A DNA stretch of 64,000 bases from Polynucleobacter sp. AP-Ainpum-60-G11 (GTDB taxonomy: Bacteria; Pseudomonadota; Gammaproteobacteria; Burkholderiales; Burkholderiaceae), in the NCBI RefSeq assembly GCF_018688375.1, contig NZ_CP061318.1, forward strand, positions 1,488,001 to 1,552,000, written 5' to 3'. The notes beneath the pieces were generated by a model. It was given only the letters and a program-made list of their open reading frames with translations, was not told the DNA's origin and did no database searches. A program made the translations under genes and the position numbers. Position 1 is the stretch's first letter, and each line of letters begins with the position of its first letter. Shown piece by piece: positions 42,519 to 51,129 of this stretch.

Positions 42519-43823
42519 CTACTTTTGAGGACAACTATTCGCCAATGACTTTCCAGCAATGCGATCTTTAACCCAGTCAAGATACATCGGGGCTGAAACT
42601 CCGGGAGTAGTAAAGTGAGTTTGCTCTCCTGGCAACTGAATTCTTCCTACATTTGCCCCCATACCGCACATTTGCTTCTGATAAAGCTCATGCATGATTG
42701 GAGGAACTGCGGTATCTTTTGTGCCCCAATAAATCACAACAGGTGCAGTAGGTTTTACCGGCTTAACACTGCCATCAACAAATGCCTTGACCCATGCCAA
42801 GGAGTTGCTTGGTTCTGACTTCAGGAGAGTTTTATAGTTATCCCCATAAGCATAACTAAAGGTATCTGCTAGAACATGCATGCACTTGTTTCTAGATAAT
42901 TTATCTACCACCTTTACACCCTCATCAGTCAGTACATCGGATAGCTTCAGATCAGGAAAAGCCGCCTGTGTACCCCACAGTCCCATCATATAGTGGGCGA
43001 ACAGAAATACGTTTGGCACATTAGCCTGGGTAAAGCCATTCATGAGTTTTTTCGCACCTGCCTCATCAGCCGGTACATTTGGAAGCATGGCTGCTACATC
43101 TTCTGGTGCCAAGGCAACAAATCCTAGATATTGCAGATTATCTGCTGCAGTGCCTTGAAGGGCTTGGTAGTCTGGCAGACTTGCGGCAGCAATAGTAGCG
43201 CCACCACCCTGAGACCATCCATACACTACAGTCCTTTTACCGGCGCCCACTTCTTTCATGGAGCTGGCAGCTCTTGCAGAATTAATAACGTCCCTACCGT
43301 TTGTTTGTGCCACAGCATACTGATGCTTGCCACCGCCACCCAAGCCTTGGTAGTCTGTAGCAACAACAACATATCCTTGATTGATGAACTCTTGACCATT
43401 TGGAATTCCGTAATCGGTCCAAGAGTTACCGTCCATCAGGAAATATTCATTTAACGCAGCAGTTGGATCAATAATTTGAGATGGTCCACAGTTTTGAGCC
43501 GAACCTGTTGTGCCATGTGCCCAAGCCAATATTGGCCTTCCTTCTTTTGGGCTTGGTCCAACAGGCGCGATGATGGTCCCAGTAGCAATCGTTTTACGGC
43601 CCGCCACATCAGATGAGATATAAGCAATCTTCCAAGCCTGCGCACCTTTTACAGATGTTGCAATTTTCTCTTTAGAGATGACTTGACCCAACTTACCTTC
43701 AGGCGCCATTTTCATGACGGAGGCATAAAAAGGTGGCATTGGTGGATCGGCATATACAGCGGAAGACAAAACGCCTAGGGCTGTGCTAAGTACTACTAGT
43801 AAAAGTTTAGTAATTTTTTTCAT
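42519..43823 (-). CDS. Exported secretory-lipase-like alpha/beta hydrolase
   Basis: A 434-residue alpha/beta hydrolase with signal peptide (about 1-25). The nucleophile motif is GWSQGG (S204); an oxyanion region lies in AWAHGTTGSAQNC. Asp in WGTKDTAVPP and His in GEQTHFTTPG complete the triad. The layout fits the secretory lipase (LIP, PF03583) group, which cleaves esters of lipids. Two Cys pairs suit a periplasmic location. The natural substrate is unknown. Confidence 0.82.
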   Translation of the reverse strand: MKKITKLLLVVLSTALGVLSSAVYADPPMPPFYASVMKMAPEGKLGQVISKEKIATSVKGAQAWKIAYISSDVAGRKTIATGTIIAPVGPSPKEGRPILAWAHGTTGSAQNCGPSQIIDPTAALNEYFLMDGNSWTDYGIPNGQEFINQGYVVVATDYQGLGGGGKHQYAVAQTNGRDVINSARAASSMKEVGAGKRTVVYGWSQGGGATIAAASLPDYQALQGTAADNLQYLGFVALAPEDVAAMLPNVPADEAGAKKLMNGFTQANVPNVFLFAHYMMGLWGTQAAFPDLKLSDVLTDEGVKVVDKLSRNKCMHVLADTFSYAYGDNYKTLLKSEPSNSLAWVKAFVDGSVKPVKPTAPVVIYWGTKDTAVPPIMHELYQKQMCGMGANVGRIQLPGEQTHFTTPGVSAPMYLDWVKDRIAGKSLANSCPQK

Positions 43824-43883
43824 GATCCATAAAAATAGAAGAAGCTATAAGTTCAATATTAAACGACAACTCTACATACTAAA

Positions 43884-45572
43884 TTAGGGACGAACATACA
43901 GATCTTTACCATTCTTAATCGTCTTCACAATCTGAATATCCTTAATCTCCATTGGATCCACTTTCAATGGGTTGCGATCAAGCAGAACCATATCGGCAAG
44001 CTTGCCGGCGGCAATACTACCCTTTGATGCCTCTTCTTTGTATTGATATGCAGCTACAGAAGTAAATGCACGAAGAGCAATATAAGGATCGATACGTTGA
44101 TCAGGGCCCAAAACTCCCCCTCCGTAGATATTACGGTTTACAGCAGTTCCAATCGTAAACAAGGCACTTGGACCAGACGAGGGGGTGTCATTATGAATAC
44201 CAAATTGCATCCCCTTTGTATGGGTCAAATTGAGCGGCACCATATTGCTAGCCCTCTCCTCGCCTAGAATTTTTCTATACACATCGCCATACATCCAGAT
44301 ATGGTTAGGCATAAATTGAGGAAGGATTTTATTAGTCTTGTACTGATCTAGTTGATCATCGCGAATAAAAAAGGAGTGTGCAATCGCTGTTCTGCGATCT
44401 TCAGTAATACCCGTTTCACGGATTGCTTTAGTAATACCAGAAAGAGTCATATCAATCCCAGCATCGCCATTGGAATAGCCGTAATACTGGATATTTTTTT
44501 CGTAGGCCAGCTTTGCGTAATGATCAACCAAAGCCTGGGTAGCAACAGCCATACCACGCCAATCTTTTGGGAATCCCGTAGTGTCGTTATAAGGCTTAGT
44601 AAAGTACGCTAAACGTAATTGAGGTGCGCCATCGGTAGACACCAAGATTCCAGCCACTTTGAAGCCACCATCACCCCTTGTGTAAACACCAAATGGGTAT
44701 TTTTGGTTTGTTGCCAGCAACTGATCGACTACATCGTAAGTTGGTAGCGCAATCAGATCCAGACTAATCATGTTGCGATCCACTGCTTGACGCATATTGC
44801 GAATATCCTCAAGTGTAGTTTCATAGCTCTGTGCAGTGGTAAACCCATTTGAAGCGTAAATCTTTTCAGCCTTGCGATAGGTTTCCATCATCAAGTCTTG
44901 GGAATATTTACCAAATACCTTAGCAGTTGCACTTATATTAGGGCTGCCAATTAATTCACCGGTAAGTTTTCCTGTTTTTGGATCAACAGGAATCATCCCC
45001 TGCACAACTTTGGTGGATTTAGTAATGCCTAATTTTTTCAAGCCAGCGGAATTCACAATTCCTGTCAGAGTAGAGATGTTATTAACAAAAACAGGCTGAT
45101 TCGGAAATGCCGCGTCTAATTGCGCAATTGTCAAAGGGCCATCAGTTAAAAAAGCATCCGCATACTCCGCCCCAATGATCCATCCATTAAATGGTCGAGC
45201 CTCAGCCTTTAAGCGGCCTATGAGCTCCTGAGTTGTATTGGGAGGCTTCTTTGAAAAATAACCGAGATTAACGCCCAGAGTATTTTGAGCAATTAAAGTG
45301 AAGTGACCCCAAGCATCAATAAAACCCGGGATTAAGGTTTGACCTTTTAAATCATGAATATCTGGATTTGCACCAGCTTCATTTAAAGCATCTTTCATAC
45401 TGCCGGTATAGCTAATCTTCTTACCCTTCACCACTATTGCCTCAACATACTGTGGCTTATCACCCTCCATAGTCAGGATGTCGCCATTGAAATACACGCT
45501 TGCACTACCAGCAAATACTTGAGTAGTCGTTAATAACAATAAAGCGGATAAATATATTTTGAGGATTTTCAT
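43884..45572 (-). CDS. Exported amidohydrolase-fold protein C with lost metal ligands
   Basis: A 562-residue YtcJ-like protein from the ATG at 45572 (signal peptide KILKIYLSALLLLTTTQVFA); an upstream start would add 14 residues before the signal. It aligns with A and B, but key ligands are changed: HxH is WGH (W88, H90), the bridging Lys is Leu (L310 in AGILVSTDG) and HSNGD is YSNGD (Y366). The Asp of HNDTP and a later AHS His remain. It may be a pseudoenzyme or use another mechanism. Confidence 0.85.
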   Translation of the reverse strand: MKILKIYLSALLLLTTTQVFAGSASVYFNGDILTMEGDKPQYVEAIVVKGKKISYTGSMKDALNEAGANPDIHDLKGQTLIPGFIDAWGHFTLIAQNTLGVNLGYFSKKPPNTTQELIGRLKAEARPFNGWIIGAEYADAFLTDGPLTIAQLDAAFPNQPVFVNNISTLTGIVNSAGLKKLGITKSTKVVQGMIPVDPKTGKLTGELIGSPNISATAKVFGKYSQDLMMETYRKAEKIYASNGFTTAQSYETTLEDIRNMRQAVDRNMISLDLIALPTYDVVDQLLATNQKYPFGVYTRGDGGFKVAGILVSTDGAPQLRLAYFTKPYNDTTGFPKDWRGMAVATQALVDHYAKLAYEKNIQYYGYSNGDAGIDMTLSGITKAIRETGITEDRRTAIAHSFFIRDDQLDQYKTNKILPQFMPNHIWMYGDVYRKILGEERASNMVPLNLTHTKGMQFGIHNDTPSSGPSALFTIGTAVNRNIYGGGVLGPDQRIDPYIALRAFTSVAAYQYKEEASKGSIAAGKLADMVLLDRNPLKVDPMEIKDIQIVKTIKNGKDLYVRP

Positions 45573-45685
45573 GATTGAATCACTTATGAATGGATGCGGG
45601 GTTCTGTGGGGCAAGATTACTCAAGGCAAGGCCAACTAAAAACTGGATAGCCCATTATTACAAAAAGATAGCCCTAACCAACAAA

Positions 45686-45705
45686 AAACCACCCGAAGGT
45701 GGTTT
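45686..45705 (-). terminator. Terminator after the Ntn-hydrolase gene
   Basis: AAACCACC / GGTGGTTT stem with a 4-base loop, followed on the minus strand by TTTGTTGG. It lies 11 bases after the stop of the gene at 45717. Confidence 0.8.
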
Positions 45706-45716
45706 AGTGGAGAAAC

Positions 45717-46838
45717 TTATTTTAAGAACTCTGCTGTCAGGTCATTTTGAGGGTATGGTAATTTATCAACCAACCAAGTCTTCGTCTTTCCGGACTTAAA
45801 TACTTCATTCAAATTAATCTCAATAAAGTTCGTACGATTTGCATAGTTTGCAATTTTCATGCGATTATTTTTTAAGTCCTTGATATTAACCCACTGCGTG
45901 TAATCAGAAGTAATCTGCTTACCATCCATTGACCGAGCAACGCCAATAGGAATATCGACGTTATTTAACACATGGTCGGCGGCTTGCATTGCATCAGCGC
46001 TATTACTTGGCTGATACATAAACTGCTTTAAATAAGTCGCTCTCACAAAGCGAGATGGTGGAGTGTAATCTGCTGGTAAACCCAATAAGCCCCCACCCTG
46101 ACCTAGTTCAGTAACGTTGGTATTGCCTACAGTTACAGATGCGGTTGCAGTAGATGTAAGTGATATGTAATTACGCACATTGTTCAGATGCCAGTCATAG
46201 GTTGGCGCATTAGTCAGCACTCCAGCTACGTTATTGTGGATCGTCATTTGACCCTTCACAAACTCAACAACAATGCTGTCACCACCTCGGTCCGTTAACA
46301 CCAGGTGCAGCCATGGTGGCGTTGGCAATCCTTTGACTTCACTTGGGTCAAACCACACCTTGTATTTAGGTAGTTCGTTTCGCAACTCTTTAACTGAACC
46401 AAACATTCCTAAAATGAAGCCTCCTAAATTCAAGATAGAAACGTAGTTCTTATCTTGTGGAGTAACGGTTTGATATTCAGTAAAGCCAGGTAAAAAATTT
46501 CCGCTAATAGCTAGGCCTGCTTCATTTTGACCCTCAAGATATGCAGGGGGACCGGCTAAGACTCCAGGGGCAATTGCAGCAAATGCATATTTACTAGATA
46601 GGTTTGTTGCAGGTAACTTAAGCGATGCTGGGGCGCTAAGGGATATTGGCGTGCCCTTAGGATTTGCGGTGAGCTGCCACTTCATATCGAATGCCCACTC
46701 CATCGTTCTACCTGCAACAACAGAGCCATCTTTTGCAACGATATTGACAGCGGTACATGCATTACTCGCAAATGGGGTAAAAGTCAGAGTAGTGACAACC
46801 GAAGCAGCCACTATTTTTTTAATCATTGTTTGTTTCAC
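45717..46838 (-). CDS. Choloylglycine-hydrolase-family linear amide C-N hydrolase
   Basis: A 373-residue Ntn hydrolase (bile salt hydrolase / penicillin V acylase family). A signal peptide ends at SNA and the next residue is C28 (CTAVNIVAKDG), the expected N-terminal nucleophile once export exposes it. GRTMEWAFD supplies the conserved Arg and Asp. It starts with GTG at 46838, five bases after AGGAG; ATG four codons on is an alternative. Possible substrates are N-acyl amides or acyl-homoserine lactones; this is family knowledge, not seen here. Confidence 0.85.
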   Translation of the reverse strand: MKQTMIKKIVAASVVTTLTFTPFASNACTAVNIVAKDGSVVAGRTMEWAFDMKWQLTANPKGTPISLSAPASLKLPATNLSSKYAFAAIAPGVLAGPPAYLEGQNEAGLAISGNFLPGFTEYQTVTPQDKNYVSILNLGGFILGMFGSVKELRNELPKYKVWFDPSEVKGLPTPPWLHLVLTDRGGDSIVVEFVKGQMTIHNNVAGVLTNAPTYDWHLNNVRNYISLTSTATASVTVGNTNVTELGQGGGLLGLPADYTPPSRFVRATYLKQFMYQPSNSADAMQAADHVLNNVDIPIGVARSMDGKQITSDYTQWVNIKDLKNNRMKIANYANRTNFIEINLNEVFKSGKTKTWLVDKLPYPQNDLTAEFLK

Positions 46839-47006
46839 TGGAACTCCTTAGTACAGGTCAAATTGAATGTGAAAAGCATAGCATTGATCAGGTGTCGATA
46901 GCTGCTAGCCATCAAAGAAAATGAAATATGGGGCGCAAAAACTTCTAAGTTTCCCTCACTTAAAGTATTTTCCTTGAGCTATTAACGACTTCTAGCCCTG
47001 CAGACC

Positions 47007-48107
47007 TCAAGCAGACATCCAAAAGAGCTTCATCTCCGGAAGATCTTGCATACCTCGCTCATACCCATACTTGATAGCAGGCCCCATAATTTCTGGGTCT
47101 ACAACACTCATGGTTTTTCTACCTGGCAACATGCCAACAACAACTAACTTTGTCTTTGTGCCTCCCGCCTCTAGATCTTTTACTTCTTGCAAAATCGTAT
47201 TAGGCAAATGATTTAAACGCAGACCTTCTTTTTCTTGTTGAATCGTATCCGCTAAAGCAACAACAAGGGCCCTTCTTGACCCAGCCACAATATCGCAGTG
47301 CGTTTCTGTCGAGCCAATACTTCCATCCATGCAAACGCGATCTTTTACCCAGGTTGGTCCAGTGACTCCAGGTGCTGAGGCGCTGGCAGCACATGCATCA
47401 ATCACAGATACACCCGAATCTGGAGCAATAACTAAACGCTCAGCGGTGTAGCAATCAATAGTAGTGATATACATTTTTTTCGGGATAGTTTTCATATCAC
47501 CTAGAAATACTTTCATGTTTGCTTGAAACTTATCAGATGGAATTGATTTTGCAGCCATCGCAGCATGGCCAATTGCCTGAATAGTATCGGGATTGCCATC
47601 CTTAGCAGTGAGACCCATTTTCATTACTCGCTCCTGGCTAGGGGAGAACTTCTTGGTTGGCACTAACTTAGCCATGATCTTTGGATAGTCTGCTAATAAA
47701 TTAAATTCTGCAGAAAATAAATCTAGACGGCTACCCAATAAAGCGCTGCCTAATACTGCACCAGCAGAGGTGCCGACAACGATATCAGCCAAGCGTAGAT
47801 CAATTCCATTTGTCAGCATGGCATGAAAGTAGCCAACTAAAAAAGAGCTCATATATTCAGAGCCACCACCCAAAACGATTGCCCGATCCTTACCCTTTCC
47901 CGGGGGATTTTTATACGGTATGGGATGAGCTAGGCCATCATTCCAGCCAGAGGTCGTTTTCTGAATTTCTTTAGCCTCTAACGCTCTCACCTCGGCTATC
48001 GTTTTCTTAGATAGATTGAGAGATTGTGAAAATGCCTGCGTGCTTGCGACAGCTGCCACGCCTGCAGCGGAGGATTTTAAGAAATTGCGTCGAGAAGATC
48101 GTTTCAT
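47007..48107 (-). CDS. Tat-exported patatin-like phospholipase
   Basis: A 366-residue patatin-fold protein. The N-terminus has a twin-arginine signal (SSRRNFLK, residues 4-11) and a hydrophobic stretch to about 27. Catalytic features: oxyanion GGGSEY, nucleophile GTSAG (S114) and dyad Asp in MDGS. It probably folds in the cytoplasm and is exported to act on phospholipids or acyl esters. It precedes the Ntn-hydrolase gene on the same strand with 168 bases between. Confidence 0.85.
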   Translation of the reverse strand: MKRSSRRNFLKSSAAGVAAVASTQAFSQSLNLSKKTIAEVRALEAKEIQKTTSGWNDGLAHPIPYKNPPGKGKDRAIVLGGGSEYMSSFLVGYFHAMLTNGIDLRLADIVVGTSAGAVLGSALLGSRLDLFSAEFNLLADYPKIMAKLVPTKKFSPSQERVMKMGLTAKDGNPDTIQAIGHAAMAAKSIPSDKFQANMKVFLGDMKTIPKKMYITTIDCYTAERLVIAPDSGVSVIDACAASASAPGVTGPTWVKDRVCMDGSIGSTETHCDIVAGSRRALVVALADTIQQEKEGLRLNHLPNTILQEVKDLEAGGTKTKLVVVGMLPGRKTMSVVDPEIMGPAIKYGYERGMQDLPEMKLFWMSA

Positions 48108-48230
48108 ATTAGCCCAGTTAATTGTTATCCCAATAACTATCTTTATATCAAACCTTTCTTAACGCCTAGCAATCCTAAATATTCGAAAATTTCCACACCT
48201 TGATTCGATACTTTGCGGCATCAATAGAAA

Positions 48231-48260
48231 AACGACTTAGGAATTTCTCCCTAAGTCGTT
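48231..48260 (-). terminator. Rho-independent terminator after the tRNA
   Basis: AACGACTTAGG / CCTAAGTCGTT, a perfect 11-base stem with an 8-base loop, followed by TTTTTC on the minus strand. It lies eight bases after the tRNA CCA end. Confidence 0.88.
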
Positions 48261-48268
48261 AATTTCAT

Positions 48269-48345
48269 TGGTGGGCCCACCAGGACTTGAACCTGGGACC
48301 AAAGGATTATGAGTCCTCTGCTCTAACCAACTGAGCTATAGGCCC
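48269..48345 (-). tRNA. tRNA with CAU anticodon, probably tRNA-Ile2
   Basis: A 77-base cloverleaf with encoded CCA. The acceptor stem pairs GGGCCTA with TGGGCCC (one G-T). The D loop is AGCTCAGTTGGTTAGAGC, the anticodon loop ACTCATAAT and the T loop GGTTCAAGTCC. The variable and T-arm bases (TTGGTC..GGTTCAAGTCC) resemble tRNA-Ile2 more than elongator tRNA-Met, so the C34 is probably modified to lysidine by TilS. Elongator Met cannot be excluded. Confidence 0.9.
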
Positions 48346-48358
48346 GTTAGTCTTTGGA

Positions 48359-50905
48359 TCAATCTTCTTCGAGGAAGGTCTTGAGTTTGTCGCTGCGGCT
48401 TGGATGACGCATTTTTCTCAAAGCCTTGGCTTCAATCTGACGAATACGCTCACGCGTCACGTCAAACTGTTTACCCACTTCTTCGAGAGTATGGTCTGTG
48501 CTCATCTCAACACCAAAGCGCATACGCAATACTTTTGCTTCACGTGGTGTTAATGAATCGAGTACATCCTTAACCACATCGCGCATCGAATCATGCAATG
48601 CCGCTTCAGCCGGAGCCAAGGTATTGCCATCCTCAATGAAGTCACCTAAATGAGAATCTTCATCGTCACCAATTGGTGTTTCCATAGAGATTGGCTCTTT
48701 AGCAATCTTCATAATCTTGCGAATCTTGTCCTCAGGAATTTCCATCTTGAGAGCCAAGGTTGCAGCATCTGGCTCATGACCAGTTTCTTGCAAGATCTGA
48801 CGGCTAATACGGTTCATCTTGTTGATCGTCTCAATCATATGAACTGGAATACGGATCGTACGAGCTTGGTCGGCGATAGAACGGGTAATTGCCTGACGGA
48901 TCCACCATGTTGCATAGGTAGAGAACTTATAACCACGACGGTATTCAAACTTATCTACCGCCTTCATTAAACCAATGTTGCCCTCTTGAATCAAATCCAA
49001 GAACTGCAAACCACGGTTGGTGTATTTCTTAGCAATCGAAATTACTAAACGTAAGTTGGCAACCGTCATCTCACGTTTCGCTTCACGCGCACGCTTCTCA
49101 CCAGCGATCATTTGCTTATTCACTTCTTTTAATTCTGGAAGTGGCAATACAACACGGGTTTGTATATCGATTAACTTCTGCTGCAGTTCCTGAATCGCTG
49201 GAACGTTACGTTGTAACAATGCAGTGTATGGCTTGTTTTCTTTGAGTAGCTTATTGACCCACTCTAAATTCATCGACATCTTCGGGAAGTCTTTTAATAC
49301 ATCACCACGATTGACGCCAACTTTATCCACCAACAAGCTCACAATACCGCGCTCGAGTTTCCAAACTTGGTCTACTTGTGAGCGCATGGTGTCGCATAAC
49401 TTCTCAACACTCTTTGCAGTCAAGCGGAAACCAAGCAACTCACCACGAATAGCTTCTTGTGCCTTGATATACGCTGGGCAGTTGTAACCCTCTTTATCAA
49501 AAGCCCGACGCATCTTGTCAGCCTGGGTGCGAACAATTGCAAACTTCTCTAATGAGATTTGCTTCAATTCTTCTAATTGCTTGGCGTTAGCTGTAGCTGC
49601 ACCACCGCCGCCACCGCCACCTTCATCTTCTCCACCCTCTTCGTCGCCCTCTTCGGCATCTGGGTCAACTTCTGGCTCTTCAGGTCCAAGCTTAATATCT
49701 TCAGCATTAGGATCGACCAATCCATCAACGAACTGATCAATCTCCATCTCGCCACTAGCAATCTTGTCTACGTTCGCCAAGATTTCGCCAATCGTGACAG
49801 GGCAAGCAGCCAACGCCATCACCATGTCTTTAAGGCCTGCTTCAATCTTCTTCGCAATGACGATCTCGCCCTCGCGAGTCAAGAGGTCAACCGTACCCAT
49901 CTCGCGCATATACATACGCACTGGATCGGTTGTACGACCGAACTCTGAATCAACAGTAGCTAAAGCAGCTTCCGCTTCTTCTTCAGCCTCTTCTTCGGAA
50001 GTGGTTGCTGAAGCGTTTTCATTAAGCAAGAGTGTTTCAGCATCTGGAGCTTGCTCGTAAACAGTAATGTTGATGTCGTTTAAGAGGCTGATCAAGGTCT
50101 CTAACGCATCTGCATCAGACAACTCATCTGACATCACGTCATTCATCTCACCATGAGTTAAGTAACCCTTGGACTTACCCATCTTGATCAAGATCTTGAG
50201 GCGAGTACGGCGTAATTCTTGCTGCTCCTCTGAGCCTAACTGCTGTGCTGCGAATTCTTTTAAGAGTGCTTTTTCTTTTGCTTTGCGCTCACGTGCTTTT
50301 TGGCGATCCGTTAATACTGGCTCAGCGCCTTCTGCAGGGGCATCCGCTTTTGGCTTGCGGCCTTTCTTTACTTCTTCGGTCGCCACAACCTCCACCTCAA
50401 CTGCTTTTGCTTTTTTACCTTTAGCCTCTTTGACTTCTTTTGCGGGCTTGGCTGGCTTTTCTACCTCAACCTTAGAAGCAACAGCAGCCTTACCTTTCTT
50501 AGGCGCCTCTACTTTTGCTGCTGGCTTGGCCACAACCTTAGCTGCTGGCTTAGCTGGAGTCTTTGCTGCCGGCTTGGTCGCTTTAGCAGAGGTCTTCACT
50601 GGCTTAGCAGGCGCTTTTGCTACTGGCTTAACCGCTTTCACTGGAGTCTTAGCTTTAGCAACTGGTTTAGCAGGTGCCTTGGCTTTTGCTACTGGCTTGG
50701 TGACTTTAGCTGGAGTCTTAGCTTTAGCAGCTGGTTTAGCTGGTGCCTTGGCTTTTACTACTGGCTTAACTGGTTTAGCGGGGGCTTTTGCTTTAGCAGC
50801 CGGTTTAGCTGGTGCCTTGGCTTTTGCTGCTGGTTTGGCAGGAGTCTTGGCTTTTGCTACTGGCTTAGCTGGTTTAGCTGCAGGTTTTTTCTTGGTATTA
50901 GGCAT
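48359..50905 (-). CDS. rpoD: RpoD, primary sigma factor with long Lys/Ala/Pro-rich tail
   Basis: Housekeeping sigma-70 of 848 residues versus 613 in E. coli. Residues 1 to about 190 are a repetitive [14 protein letters not shown] tail resembling histone H1. Region 1.1 starts near 236 ([14 protein letters not shown]). A long non-conserved region contains acidic runs and seven glycines. Region 2 ([14 protein letters not shown]) and region 4 ([18 protein letters not shown]) are canonical. It is followed by the tRNA and preceded by dnaG. The ATG at 50905 is the only sensible start. Confidence 0.96.
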   Translation of the reverse strand: MPNTKKKPAAKPAKPVAKAKTPAKPAAKAKAPAKPAAKAKAPAKPVKPVVKAKAPAKPAAKAKTPAKVTKPVAKAKAPAKPVAKAKTPVKAVKPVAKAPAKPVKTSAKATKPAAKTPAKPAAKVVAKPAAKVEAPKKGKAAVASKVEVEKPAKPAKEVKEAKGKKAKAVEVEVVATEEVKKGRKPKADAPAEGAEPVLTDRQKARERKAKEKALLKEFAAQQLGSEEQQELRRTRLKILIKMGKSKGYLTHGEMNDVMSDELSDADALETLISLLNDINITVYEQAPDAETLLLNENASATTSEEEAEEEAEAALATVDSEFGRTTDPVRMYMREMGTVDLLTREGEIVIAKKIEAGLKDMVMALAACPVTIGEILANVDKIASGEMEIDQFVDGLVDPNAEDIKLGPEEPEVDPDAEEGDEEGGEDEGGGGGGGAATANAKQLEELKQISLEKFAIVRTQADKMRRAFDKEGYNCPAYIKAQEAIRGELLGFRLTAKSVEKLCDTMRSQVDQVWKLERGIVSLLVDKVGVNRGDVLKDFPKMSMNLEWVNKLLKENKPYTALLQRNVPAIQELQQKLIDIQTRVVLPLPELKEVNKQMIAGEKRAREAKREMTVANLRLVISIAKKYTNRGLQFLDLIQEGNIGLMKAVDKFEYRRGYKFSTYATWWIRQAITRSIADQARTIRIPVHMIETINKMNRISRQILQETGHEPDAATLALKMEIPEDKIRKIMKIAKEPISMETPIGDDEDSHLGDFIEDGNTLAPAEAALHDSMRDVVKDVLDSLTPREAKVLRMRFGVEMSTDHTLEEVGKQFDVTRERIRQIEAKALRKMRHPSRSDKLKTFLEED
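50513..50905. repeat. Imperfect coding repeats of the rpoD tail
   Basis: The first about 131 codons of rpoD consist of degenerate copies of a unit encoding [10 protein letters not shown], with Lys, Ala, Pro and Val variants. Repetition is visible at the DNA level in GCTTTAGCA and GGTTTAGCTGG stretches, so copy-number slippage between strains is likely. Confidence 0.8.
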
Positions 50906-51040
50906 TTATTAGCACTTACTCACGTTACTGATGATTGTTCTGAACTGCTTAGGTGCAGCTACTTTTTCCACTTGCCCCAAATTTCTTCAAAATAAAGCGC
51001 AAGTGGCTGAATTAAATCGGTTTTTTTCTGGGAATAGAGG

Positions 51041-51046
51041 ATTATA
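51041..51046 (-). promoter_or_regulatory. Candidate -10 box upstream of rpoD
   Basis: TATAAT on the minus strand within the 224-base gap between dnaG and rpoD. No clear -35 hexamer is present at 16-18 bases. It would give a leader of about 130 bases. The rest of the gap shows nothing recognisable. Confidence 0.35.
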
Positions 51047-51129
51047 GTCGATTGTGACTTTTTTACCCCCTAGGAGGATAAAAATATGGTGTAAATTTCG
51101 GGTTTTTCTGGGCTTAAATCAGAAAATTC

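Noticed and set aside
50169-50912. 247-codon open frame on the plus strand opposite rpoD
   Set aside because: It is the mirror of the Lys/Ala/Pro repeat tail; its Ala/Gly/Phe-rich low-complexity product arises from the repeat composition.
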